Positions 1-10,100 of a DNA stretch of 64,000 bases are shown piece after piece. The position numbers and the translations under genes are program-made. The stretch lies in NCBI GenBank assembly GCA_044235425.1, contig JBIIHW010000004.1:171185-235184 (forward strand), given 5' to 3'. Below the pieces are notes generated by a model, which did no database searches, was not told where the DNA came from, and was given only the letters and a program-made list of their open reading frames with translations. This stretch comes from JBJSXJ01 sp044235425. Lineage in GTDB: Bacteria; Planctomycetota; Planctomycetia; Pirellulales; Pirellulaceae. The stretch's first letter is position 1. The number at the start of each line of letters is the position of its first letter.

Positions 1-964
1 CAGCACAGGATAGTGCAGACACATTCGTATCGAGAGCTGGATTGCGGAGAGTTTCCGCCCATCCGATGGATGTGGAAAACGGAAATGTTTGCTGAAAGAC
101 TAATTCTATGGCTCGCCATGGCGCCGTCGGCAAGTCGATTGGAACTGGTGTAACGGCCTGGGAGCGGTTGACTGACCCATCAATCAGCTTTTGCATCAGG
201 CGCGGGACCAGGCATGTCGCCACTTGCTCTTGCGAGCGGATTTCGCCGGACATTCCCAGTAATCCCAGCAACACCTGCGGTCGGCGATTGGACTGAACCA
301 AAAAACGCTGCGCATGTCGGTCTGGCAAGACGATGTCAGCCAACACGGCATGAGCTACGACCGCCGCCTGATCTGCTTTGGTAACGAGTCGGCCATCCGT
401 AGCCGTCAGCCCAACTAGGTAGAAGCGAACCACGCAGCGAGGGTGTGCCTCTCGCAACTCGTCCTGTAAACGCTTCCAATCCAATTCCGACTCGGCCGCA
501 TCCCGCGAGGGATCTGATGATCTCTCGATGAACACGCAAACCACGGAAGTGTACTGCTCTGAAAGATGAGCGATTTGGCTGACCAAATGGGCTCGTTGCT
601 CCTCGCTGAGCAATGTTTTCAACGACAGGATTAAGGTGGCGGCTGCTTGATGGCAATGAGTGGCGTCTTGTGGAACCAAAACCAAATTGGATTCGGCCAA
701 GACCTGCCAGGCCTGCCAGTACTCGTCATCCAGGCTGAACGATGACAAATGCTGGCAATCGACTGGACGTGGCATGATGGCAGCCGATAGAGCTTGATCC
801 AAATGTGAGGCCAAGTCGTTGATTTCCGCGGCTACTCCTCGGCAATCATCGCAGTTGTGATCATAGAGAACGACTGTCTGGACATAGATTGGGCCTGGAG
901 CTCTAGTTTCCGGTCCCATTGCTTGCCAGTTACAACTTAGGTCGGTGGCTTCAGTCTGAATCAT
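1..964 (-). CDS. Unrecognised protein, last gene of the tubulin-like operon (partial, runs off left edge)
   Basis: Reading the minus strand from the ATG at 964 gives 321 codons with no stop up to the window edge, so the C-terminus is missing. The start lies 3 bases after the TAG stop of the tubulin-like gene, which indicates translational coupling. The product begins MIQTEATDLSCNWQAMG and looks cytoplasmic: no signal peptide or membrane helix is visible. An N-terminal beta-strand is followed by a CxxC pair (HNCDDC, about residue 37), vaguely like a thioredoxin-type opening, but no thioredoxin fold can be claimed. Further on there are alternating hydrophobic strands and helices (for example VVCVFIE and CVVRFYLVGL), compatible with an alpha/beta domain. 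I do not recognise the family. Its job is presumably tied to the tubulin-like protein just upstream. Confidence 0.8.
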   Translation of the reverse strand, partial: MIQTEATDLSCNWQAMGPETRAPGPIYVQTVVLYDHNCDDCRGVAAEINDLASHLDQALSAAIMPRPVDCQHLSSFSLDDEYWQAWQVLAESNLVLVPQDATHCHQAAATLILSLKTLLSEEQRAHLVSQIAHLSEQYTSVVCVFIERSSDPSRDAAESELDWKRLQDELREAHPRCVVRFYLVGLTATDGRLVTKADQAAVVAHAVLADIVLPDRHAQRFLVQSNRRPQVLLGLLGMSGEIRSQEQVATCLVPRLMQKLIDGSVNRSQAVTPVPIDLPTAPWRAIELVFQQTFPFSTSIGWAETLRNPALDTNVSALSCA

Positions 965-967
965 GAT

Positions 968-3900
968 CTATACCCCTTTGTTCAACATGGCGATGATCTG
1001 TTTCAAGACATCCACTTGCCGGCTGAGATGTTTGTTCCGGTAATCCACGGAATCTACTCGCTGGGAAAGCGACAGCATGTATTTGGTCAAGTCGCCAACT
1101 ACCAACTGGTCTCCCGCTGCCACTCGAAGCTGTTTGAACGATTCGTGGAATAATGATGCGAGCTCACGTTTTTCGGAGATTTCACGCTGTGCTTGGTCGA
1201 GGTTCCTGGCCAGAAAGGAACTGGTCTGGAAGTCATGACCTGCTGTGTAGTGCAATAGCCCAACCGCAACCAATCGCTGTACTGCGTCACTCAATTGCAG
1301 TTTGGCTTTCGTGAATGCCAAACCATCCCAATCACTAACCGTGGCAACGACACAGCTGGACCTGTTGTCTGCTTGGGAAGTGTGCAAGTTGACATAGAAG
1401 TCAGGTCCTCGCTTAGCGATCCATCCGAACGCCAGTGCCAAAGTGAACGCTTCCTCTACTGGCAGCACAGGATCGATCGGTTCAATTGGTGGCAAGAGTG
1501 CCATAAATTCTTTAGAAAAAGTATCTACGGAGTGACCACCCATGCGCGACCATGAATCGGACGCGGTTTTCAGTTCATCCCAGCACTTTAGATAGTGCGG
1601 TCTGCCACCATGGCTGCGTCGTAAAATCAAAATCCGGTGTGGGTCACTGATGGTCACGATACTGGCGTCGGCGGTATAGCGCGGGTTGGTTTTTAAGGCA
1701 GCCGCTGCCGACTTGAGTTCCGCCAGAAGCCTCGCTCGAGTTTCGCTCGGTGTACCCTGGGGAACACCGAGCGTAATGGTATCGCCAAAGGTGATTCCCA
1801 GCTGACCTGGATCAGAACGCCACATCGGCTGGGTGGCTCGAACCGCCTCGCGTAGTTTGACGGCGGCTTTGCTCTCCGCTTCGCCCCCCGCCTGAAGGGC
1901 CTGCTCAAGAATCTGCGCGATTGTCGTACGCTTCACTCGCTCCTTGAAATGATCGGCGATTGATTTATGCATTTCGTCCCAGCTTGGTCCCGATACACAC
2001 AGTTCCTCTCGGGTGGCGACGGAGGAGAGTTGGCGGCGTTTAGCAATGATCTTGATCAGATCAGCGGAATCCTGCTTGTTCCGTTGATAAAAGGCGTCAA
2101 ACACCTCGATGGACGACATGTCGATTTCGCACGTGGAAGCCGTAGTGAGACCATTGCCAGAAGGTGTATTACCAATTACCAAAACCTCTGCCTTGGCACG
2201 TAATTGCTCATAGCCATCAATGGAGCGATTAACTCGCTCGGATAGTTTTTCGACTAGCATCTGCAGGCGTTGAATAATCACGATCAACCCGCGTGCTAGC
2301 TCCATGTCGATCAATGAATTGAGCCATTGTCGATAGTGGGATACGACTCGATCCTGGATCTGTTCATTTGTTCGCATGCTCTGCAAGAGCCCGACAAGTC
2401 GTTCTGCCTCTAAACTCAATTGTTTTTCAATCTCCTGAACACGAGAAGTCGCCGTGGCGTGGGATGTCGTCCAGGCCTGCTCTAGACGCCGCAGCTCTTC
2501 CCGTAACGTCGCAACAAACCCCTGAGTGGGGCGAAAACCTGACCGATGGATTAATTCCCCCGCTCGATGTTTCAAGGCTTTCTCGGCCTCGCGTCGCACA
2601 TTTCGCCCGAGGTCGTCGATCTGTTGACCAAGTTTCGGCAGATGGTTTTCCTTGAACTTTTGCTTTGCAACCTGCAATACCTCCGCCACCTTTCTATTGG
2701 AGTGATATTGGAGTCCATTGGGAGAGACCAGCCTGTAGAGCGGGTAGACATAGGAATCAAGATTCGAAACGACCGCATTGCGAATGTCTCGACATAATTG
2801 CTTGCCGTCCTCGCCCAAAGAGCTTTCTCGCAAATAACTAAGAGTGCTTGCGCGAGACTCTTCACTCGTCAATTCAGCTCCCAGTACCGTGTCGCAAAGA
2901 TCGATAACCTGTTTTCCCTCAGAAAACCGGGCCATTTTTTGGTGTTCAATACCCAGTGCAGAAGCCCCAATCGTACTGAATCGGCGCGGGCGGCCCGTCT
3001 TCGGATCGGGTGCCAGGTTTTGCCGAGCGACATCGTTGTGATCGGCAGCCTCCATGTAATCTCCCAATTCCGTGCTAATCTCAGCCGCAATACTCAACGC
3101 AATCTTGTCTTGAACGGCTTCGGGTGTTTCCAAATCGCGATTGTCATCCGTAAAACGTTCAGCCAGATAAATCTGGTTGTGCAAGATCATGGAGGCGGGA
3201 TAACGATCGGCATCCGACACACCAAATTCCAATCCCTGTCGGAAACCATATCCATCGTCAAGTGCGTCCATGGTGGTGATCGCGCTGTAGGCGTTAGCAC
3301 GCACTCGTGTACGCTCAACGGACTTGCCAGCCAGCTTCGGATCCAACGCATTGGGCAAAATGTAATAGCCGTTAAGTTGAATGTTGGAATCTGAAAGTTC
3401 ATGGCGGATCAATGCAGCCAGATCAATGAAAAAGCTGCTGTATGTACCGCCCGCGAGCGACCCCGTTAAGCAGATGCGGAGTCGTGGCCGTAAGCGGTCC
3501 TCACCATCGTTTTGCAATTGATGCTCCAACTGCGCAAACACTCCGCGCAAATTGCGGAGCTGACTCTGAATGCGCTCGCGAATAAGATCCAGATTGGCGA
3601 AAAAAGCTAGTACACCGATCGGGCGTACCTGACCGGCTTGGTCGAGTCCACGATCCAGGATCGTTAGTAACTTGCAGCGAATCGTTTCGTCGAACAGGTT
3701 CAACCGCTCAGCTAGCAGACGATGACTCGCCGGGTCTTTCAAAACATCACGGCAGCGGTCAATCGATAAGTGACAGAATTCCTGATCCGTCAAATTCGGA
3801 AACTGGCCATCCGAGGTTTGGCTGGTTTCATCGGTGTCGAGTGCCAGAATACTGTGATGACTCTTCACCCCAGGGCGTTCCAAGTGCCACTTGAGTCGGC

Positions 3901-4072
3901 GAGCGATACCTGTGCCCATTCCGCCTCCGGCAATGAGCATTGTCGGTATCAGGGATCGCTTATGAGAGGAGAGTTCGGCAGGGGAGTAAGGATCGAGAGA
4001 GCGAACGGCGCCCTCTTCTTGATTTAAGGAGGCGGAATTCCGGATGCGACGCTTGGAAAGTACATTGTCCAT
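968..4072 (-). CDS. Large divergent tubulin/FtsZ-like GTPase
   Basis: A 1034-residue protein whose first ~280 residues look like the tubulin-like nucleotide-binding domain found in bacterial Tubulin_2-type proteins. Visible motifs are a glycine-rich loop at about 47-55 (IAGGGMGTG), an ALDTDET segment at 77-83, and a signature loop at about 204-213 (GSLAGGTYSSF). The usual tubulin signature is GGTGSG; here the second glycine of that core is Tyr and the last is Ser, so nucleotide handling may differ. RANAYSAI at about 258-265 would be the base-contacting helix. The remaining ~700 residues are mostly helical with coiled-coil character (about 480-700) and do not resemble the FtsZ C-terminal domain. 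The start is supported by AAGGA about 8 bases upstream. It lies 51 bases after the vWA/PKD gene and 3 bases before the next gene. The family is fairly sure; polymerisation and GTPase activity are inference. Confidence 0.75.
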   Translation of the reverse strand: MDNVLSKRRIRNSASLNQEEGAVRSLDPYSPAELSSHKRSLIPTMLIAGGGMGTGIARRLKWHLERPGVKSHHSILALDTDETSQTSDGQFPNLTDQEFCHLSIDRCRDVLKDPASHRLLAERLNLFDETIRCKLLTILDRGLDQAGQVRPIGVLAFFANLDLIRERIQSQLRNLRGVFAQLEHQLQNDGEDRLRPRLRICLTGSLAGGTYSSFFIDLAALIRHELSDSNIQLNGYYILPNALDPKLAGKSVERTRVRANAYSAITTMDALDDGYGFRQGLEFGVSDADRYPASMILHNQIYLAERFTDDNRDLETPEAVQDKIALSIAAEISTELGDYMEAADHNDVARQNLAPDPKTGRPRRFSTIGASALGIEHQKMARFSEGKQVIDLCDTVLGAELTSEESRASTLSYLRESSLGEDGKQLCRDIRNAVVSNLDSYVYPLYRLVSPNGLQYHSNRKVAEVLQVAKQKFKENHLPKLGQQIDDLGRNVRREAEKALKHRAGELIHRSGFRPTQGFVATLREELRRLEQAWTTSHATATSRVQEIEKQLSLEAERLVGLLQSMRTNEQIQDRVVSHYRQWLNSLIDMELARGLIVIIQRLQMLVEKLSERVNRSIDGYEQLRAKAEVLVIGNTPSGNGLTTASTCEIDMSSIEVFDAFYQRNKQDSADLIKIIAKRRQLSSVATREELCVSGPSWDEMHKSIADHFKERVKRTTIAQILEQALQAGGEAESKAAVKLREAVRATQPMWRSDPGQLGITFGDTITLGVPQGTPSETRARLLAELKSAAAALKTNPRYTADASIVTISDPHRILILRRSHGGRPHYLKCWDELKTASDSWSRMGGHSVDTFSKEFMALLPPIEPIDPVLPVEEAFTLALAFGWIAKRGPDFYVNLHTSQADNRSSCVVATVSDWDGLAFTKAKLQLSDAVQRLVAVGLLHYTAGHDFQTSSFLARNLDQAQREISEKRELASLFHESFKQLRVAAGDQLVVGDLTKYMLSLSQRVDSVDYRNKHLSRQVDVLKQIIAMLNKGV

Positions 4073-4123
4073 GATAAATTCCTTGTGAAAAAAAGAAACG
4101 TGTCAATTCTTGAAACGGTGAGT

Positions 4124-6715
4124 TCACAAGACCTGAACGAGCTTGAATTCGTACAAACCGACAACCGTCGGTTCGTTGGCGGCAATTGACACTCGACCGG
4201 TTTCAGACACCTCGTGAGTGAATAACTCGATCGTGTGCTCCACGGCGTGGCTTTCAGGATTGTGGTAGGCCTCGACTACCGCCACGCTAGAGTCATCGAG
4301 TGTCACGCTCTGACAGTTCGATGTTCCGTCAAGAAGGACGGAGTGATAGGAAGCCAACCGGGCATCCTTGAGATTGTAGTTGAGTGTACCGACGAGTCGT
4401 GAAAGGCGTTGCTCACGGAGACGTCGCGAATAAAAAACTATCCCATAGAAGCTTGCCAAAGCTGCTATCAAGCCTGTCGGTAGCATCCACAAGAGATGGG
4501 GTATCCAAGTAGGCCAGGGCTTGGGCACGTCGATTGATATGTCCACCACTGCCGGCGCGAACTCCCTCGCTCCTTGCACTCGAACCTTGGCCAAATAAGT
4601 GCCCGGTTTATATTCGTGTAGGACATCCTCCATGGTGGTGTCGCTCGTTAAGCGGCTACCATCACCAAAATCAAACACTGTTTCCAAGACGGTTCCCTTC
4701 GAGCGATTCCGAAACCGTATTACGCGGCGATCCCGCTCGGTGTGCACTACGTCCACGGCGATGTTTGGTTGCGGCGGCGTCCGATCCGTTTGCACATCGA
4801 ATGTCTGCAGCACCTCCGACTCACCACCGGGTCCCAGGACCTTTAGTTGGACTTCCTGTTTCCCCAATTCGGTAAATGTGTAGTCAATGGAACGCGAACC
4901 CCCTTGGCGATAATTCACGACGAGGGGTGACTTGCGACCAGGTAAAAACCAGATCGCCTCATCTATTTCACCGACGGATGTGTCGGTGATTCGTGTCGCG
5001 GTATCGAGCAAGGGCTGAGGTGTGCCAATCACAAAGCTCGCGGTGGGGCGAGCAAGCGGATCGACGGAGATAGTTTTCGTGACACTGTCCGTCCCGCCAG
5101 GGCCTCGTATCGTCAACGTGATCGCATGCTCGCCAGGAGTGGTGAATTGAAAAGAGGCATCCCGCTCCTGCGAGATCACGGTGTCGTTGATGGTCCAACT
5201 GAGTTCCTGAATTAGCCCTTGCGAACGGTCGACCAAATGAAGGGGCTGATCGACTCGTAGTGTGGTGGGAATCGCAAAATCCGCCGTCGGTCGCTCGGGG
5301 CCACGTACTTGAACGTGATGCTCTGCCTGCGACTTGCCACCGGGCCCAGCTACCTTGTAGACGATCACATGCTCGCCAGATTTCGTGGATTTCCACGAGA
5401 AATCTCGAGTTGCCGTAATAAACTGATCATCGACATACCAGGCCGCGCGATCAATCAACCCTGTGGATCGATCGAAGAGAGTTAACGTTTCGCCCAGCGC
5501 AATTGATTTGGGGCCAGCTATTTCTGCCCTTGGAGCAGTCGGCGGCGAGACCTCAATCTTCGACGTTACGCTCGCCACACCTCCTTTACCCTGCACGACT
5601 AGGCGGACGATACGAGTGCCAGGCTCGGCGAGCTTCAGTGACAAAAGTTGGTCACCGGATACTTCTTGGTCGTCCAGGAACCACTTCCGTGTTTCAACGT
5701 CACCGGTTGAACGATCGACGAGTGTCACTTGCGAATTCCATTCGACTCGCTCCGGTGCCACAAACATAGCCTTAGGTGCCGGGGGAGGAACGACACGGAT
5801 TTTGCGAGTTGTCGTGGATTCTTTTCCGGTTGTTGACGTAACGACTAGATGAACCTCGTATTCCCCCGCCTTCGTATAGACATGGTTGGGTGACCGTGCT
5901 CGACTGGGACCGGAACCATCGCCCCAAGAGACAATTCGATCGTGCACGAAGCCAATACTATCGTCCACTACCGTGACCCGTTCTCCAACTGAGACCACGG
6001 TCGGCAGAAGCTGAAAATCTGCTTGCAACGGAATGACATCTTCAGGAGCAAGTGCTGTGCGTACTTGAACACCACCAGACTCCAAGTCTCTCCGCTGCTC
6101 CGCCTGTAATTCGAATCCAATTGTGATGTAAGTAAGCTGTACATTGGTCTGTCGCAGCAATTTGCCGTACTTGGAAAGCACGGTAGCTGGTTGGGTGGGT
6201 ACGGGGCTTTCATTGTCTTCACCGTCGGTATAGGCCAGCACCCTCACGCGAACATTGGGATTTCGTTCGAGCAGTGTGGCGGCTTCCTTGAGTACCTCAG
6301 CGAGCGAACGCCAAAGTCGTGTCGCCGTTCCTTCCGCTTTGAGTCCATTCACAAATTCCTTGAGTTCCTGACGGTTTTCTTGCGTCTTAATCACCACGGT
6401 GGGACCGCGGGTTAATTCCTGGGCAAAAGCAAAGAAGTGCGCCTCGGTTCCATTTGGTAGTGAGGCGATAAACGTCGACATCTGACGCTTTACTTCGGTT
6501 ATCTTCGGTAGCCAGCTAATCGTGGTAGGGTCGGTTGGCGGCTTATTCATCGACAAAGAATCATCGAGCAGCACAAAGTAGACGATTCCGTTTTCGGTCG
6601 CTGACGGTTGCTGCCCAAGTGTCAGTCCGCAATTCACCAGAGTGAAAAAGGTGATGAGGTAATACAAAAAAAAGTTTCTCACGCAAGTGAACCACGACTT
6701 GTTACTGTTGTTCAT
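4124..6715 (-). CDS. Membrane-anchored vWA protein with PKD-like repeats
   Basis: 863 residues from the ATG at 6715, chosen over an upstream in-frame start at 6871 because a GAGGA sequence precedes it and an N-terminal hydrophobic export segment (NFFLYYLITFFTLVNCGL, residues 14-31) then falls at the terminus. A von Willebrand A domain follows at about 43-230 with an apparently complete MIDAS: DDSLS (51-55), a Thr near 130, and TDGEDN (163-168). Then come about five Ig/PKD-like beta domains; the first (IVSWGDG) and last (VFDFGDG) keep the PKD core, the middle ones are divergent. A transmembrane helix (LLWMLPTGLIAALASFYGIVF) leads to a cytosolic tail of about 105 residues. The layout suggests an exported metal-dependent adhesion sensor that reports to cytoplasmic partners, plausibly the kinase or tubulin-like protein of the same gene block. 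Confidence 0.85.
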   Translation of the reverse strand: MNNSNKSWFTCVRNFFLYYLITFFTLVNCGLTLGQQPSATENGIVYFVLLDDSLSMNKPPTDPTTISWLPKITEVKRQMSTFIASLPNGTEAHFFAFAQELTRGPTVVIKTQENRQELKEFVNGLKAEGTATRLWRSLAEVLKEAATLLERNPNVRVRVLAYTDGEDNESPVPTQPATVLSKYGKLLRQTNVQLTYITIGFELQAEQRRDLESGGVQVRTALAPEDVIPLQADFQLLPTVVSVGERVTVVDDSIGFVHDRIVSWGDGSGPSRARSPNHVYTKAGEYEVHLVVTSTTGKESTTTRKIRVVPPPAPKAMFVAPERVEWNSQVTLVDRSTGDVETRKWFLDDQEVSGDQLLSLKLAEPGTRIVRLVVQGKGGVASVTSKIEVSPPTAPRAEIAGPKSIALGETLTLFDRSTGLIDRAAWYVDDQFITATRDFSWKSTKSGEHVIVYKVAGPGGKSQAEHHVQVRGPERPTADFAIPTTLRVDQPLHLVDRSQGLIQELSWTINDTVISQERDASFQFTTPGEHAITLTIRGPGGTDSVTKTISVDPLARPTASFVIGTPQPLLDTATRITDTSVGEIDEAIWFLPGRKSPLVVNYRQGGSRSIDYTFTELGKQEVQLKVLGPGGESEVLQTFDVQTDRTPPQPNIAVDVVHTERDRRVIRFRNRSKGTVLETVFDFGDGSRLTSDTTMEDVLHEYKPGTYLAKVRVQGAREFAPAVVDISIDVPKPWPTWIPHLLWMLPTGLIAALASFYGIVFYSRRLREQRLSRLVGTLNYNLKDARLASYHSVLLDGTSNCQSVTLDDSSVAVVEAYHNPESHAVEHTIELFTHEVSETGRVSIAANEPTVVGLYEFKLVQVL

Positions 6716-7148
6716 GGATGAATTCTTCCTCTTTTCCTGTAACACGGAAAAAGCAACGGATAGACCAGCATCACTGGTTTTCATCGAGCTCCCAGCAATG
6801 GCATCCGCTAAGCGGACAAAAACAGTTTTCCGCTCATAAAGAGAAACGGAGGGCTGGGATTCACCGAACACTCGCTAGCCCGTGAGATACACCTGACCCA
6901 AGGCGCGAAGATTCCCAAATCAACGAATTGACCTGTCGCATCTGCCTCAGGTGGCTTGATAGGGCAGTACGAAAAGAATGGTTGGCTGCGCGTGGTTATT
7001 TAAAGATAAGAAAACACCTTGCTCCCAGAATCGTCGCCAACCCCACCATGTTTCCTTGGCTACGCTCACAGTCCGTCGATAGAGAGATCGCCTCGGACAT
7101 GAATGCCGCCGGAGTTCAAATCCGCGCGGCAGCACCATCGAGCAAGTC
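6716..7148. other. 433-bp gap between kinase and vWA/PKD gene
   Basis: No gene is supported here. The minus-strand frame of the vWA gene stays open up to 6871, but that extension has no recognisable domain and would bury the export signal. The gap is long compared with the other joints in this block (3, 51 and 113 bases), so an internal promoter for the downstream three genes is possible. I did not find a convincing -35/-10 or -24/-12 pair. Confidence 0.4.
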
Positions 7149-10100
7149 TTATTCCTTGGTGTCGATAGAAGATTCGAGGAACAAAGGGTCACGTGTCTTC
7201 AGTCGGTCATCGGCTAATTCGACACCGAGCTGCTGCGAAGCATCGTCAAGAATTTCTTGGGGTGACTTGGAGAACTCGCGTTTGATTACCTCAAAATCAA
7301 AAACCACAACTGGCCCTTGCTCACTGGAGACGGCCAGCTTGCGGTTATCGGATTGAAAGGCCACGGAACTTGCCCATGTTGATTGACGCACGCCAGTCCG
7401 TGTGTCGTCCTTTTGCAGAGACAAAGGTCTCGTGATTCGCTCGAGATCGAGGGTCGATAAAACTGCAAAGGGCTCATAACGGTCCTGTTCAGGATTCGCA
7501 GCATCAATCGCTAATCGCCAAATGCGCACCGTCGCATCCGTGCCACAACTGGCTAGCCACTGGCCATCGGAGCTGATGTCGATGTCCTTCACCGTAGCAA
7601 GCCCTGAGCCGAGGCTGTTGGCTATGCCACTGGATGTGGAACGAATAAAGGATCGAACCGGGCGATGGCTATCTAGCGAGCGTACTTTGCGAAACGACTT
7701 CGTTTCCCACACCACGATCGACTCCGAGTTTTGCGTCATTCCGGCGGTCACGAGTCGCGAGCCATCCGGGAGATACTTCAATCCCATCGCCTGTTGGGGA
7801 CCAACGGCCTCGAAAATCAAAGGAGTAATTTCTGGTTTCGTTAAATCCCAGACCCTGATTGTTCCGGCGATATCTGTGACCGCCAACTGCGAGCCATGCG
7901 GATGAAACGCAATCGCTTCGATCAACTTGTAATCGGCATGCGTTCGTGGAGCCGGAATTGTGCAGACTTGAATGCGATCGGCGAGGTTCCAGATCTCCAC
8001 TGCACCGCTTCGTCGCGATAACGCCGCCATTCGGCCGTCAGACGACACCGCCACTCGACGTTCGCTGATGTCATTGCTGGCATCTTCGTCCGGTGGAAAA
8101 CTGAAAACGGGACTGTTCTTGGTACGATCAAAGCGAATGGCTTGGCCGCCATTCGTCCCAATTAACAGGTCATCGCTGCTTGGAATGACAGCGATCGAGC
8201 TGATTAAATCCTGGGGTGCTGGCGCCCAAGTGGTTGGCTCTGTAGCCTCTGTATTTGACCAGCGTGCCAAGCTTCCGCCGGCCGCATAAATCCATTCTTT
8301 TCCATCGGCGGCTGCGACCACTTTGTATCCACCCGCCAAATTCGCGGATTGGGTCAACTCGGTACGTCCCACCTTCCAGTAATTGAAGTCCCATTCACGG
8401 ATTATTCGATCGTCGCCGATGGTTAACAGTCGTCCTTCAGGAGAGAACATTGCCCGCACCGACTGATAGAATTCGCGAGGATTCGTGTGTCCAATCGCTC
8501 GTCCCAGAATCTCCGCCCCACCGGTGCTGATATCGATCAAGGCGAGTGAACCGTCACCCAAAGTCACTGCCAGTAGAGTACCGCCGGGTGAAAATGCCAG
8601 GGAATGAACATGCGCCGCCCAAGTGTTCTGTAGACTTCCTCCGAAGTCACGGCGTTGGACTTCAAGGCGGGGTGCACGACCGAATCGGGACGCGACCATC
8701 AGCGGTTTTAACGATAGAAATGTGCGGAATCGAACCTTTTTCAGGTCCGAGATATCGCCAATCCAAACGTCACCCGTTTTACCACCGATCGCGAGTAAAT
8801 TACTGGACGAATCGAATGCCAATGACTCGATTTCACTTCCCAGATCGATGCGCTGTACAATCTCCCCTGGATCGGTATTCCAGCAGCGTACCAAGTTATC
8901 TCGTCCCGCCGTGAGCAGGCGATTATCACCGATAAATAGCAGCCCAAAGTCTGTCTGGCTCAACTGATCTCGCTCCGCAAACATCTTTCGCTGTTCCTCG
9001 GAGAGTTTTGATAATTCCGCGGGGCTCAACGAACTTCCGACCGGAAACTCTGCATCAGTCAATGCCCACTCTCGTATCAGCTCATGGGAATTAGCATCCC
9101 ACAGACGTAACATGCCATCATTGGCGAGAGAAGCAACTTGGGTTCCATCCGGACTATAGGCCACTGACAGGGCGCGAAAAGGCGGAGCGGCGTCTGGGGC
9201 CTGTCGGATGGTGTGCGCCTTGATCAACTTGGCGGGCTGTTCTTGATCAGTTTTCCAAAATCCCAGTTGACCGGTTAGGAACGATACCACGAACTGGGAT
9301 CCATCTGGGGAAATCGCCAGTCCTTGTGGATCGGATTCAGCACCGTCCTGCAATTCGGGGAATTGATATGTACCCGGTATTTCCCGTAAGGTCTTGGGGT
9401 CCCACCGATGGACATACGAGTAGAGGGAGGAGGATACAGCGAATAATTGATCTGTTTTGGCGGCATAAGCGACATGCATGGGCGCTCGAAAAGTGGTTTT
9501 GGGATTCTCCTCCAAGTCAGTACCTTCAAGAGAATGCAGCAAGCGATTTGTCGCGAGATCCCAAACTCGGATGGCGCAGTCGCGGCCTACGGAAACCAGT
9601 TGGTCTCGAGTAGCCTCTGTAACACTCAGGACTCCCCGACGGCCGAACATATTAGGGGTATGCCCCCGTAATTCGCCGAACGCTTCTCCCGTGTCAGGAT
9701 TCCAACGCCGAATAACGCCGTCTGATGCGGCTGAGATTAAATGGTGATCGGAGATCCACAACAGATCATAGATCTTGTTATATCCATCCTCCGATTTGGG
9801 ATGACCCGCCAGTGAATGTACAATCGACCAAGTTGTTGTCTCCCACAGTGGGATCGTCACTGCATCGCCGCACGCTGCCAAATGCTTACCATCGGGGCTG
9901 AAAGCTATGTTGAGTAACTCGGGTGACTTTCCGTTGGCGCCTTTTTCGGGGTGAGAAATAGTTGTCACCTCCTCTAAGTCTTTGGTCCAAACCTTGGCAG
10001 TACCATCAAGGGAGGCGGTGGCAAGTCGACTTCCATCCAGCGCATAACTCAATGCGTTTACCTGCTTTTTATGGGCTTTAACCTTCTTGATAGGAGTGAG

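Noticed and set aside
2798..3394. 198-codon plus-strand open frame inside the tubulin-like gene
   Set aside because: Lies wholly within the opposite-strand coding frame, has no ribosome site and shows no domain; an antisense shadow.
6716..6871. 52-residue N-terminal extension of the vWA/PKD protein
   Set aside because: It would place the export signal far from the N-terminus; the ATG at 6715 has a ribosome site and a normal signal segment.
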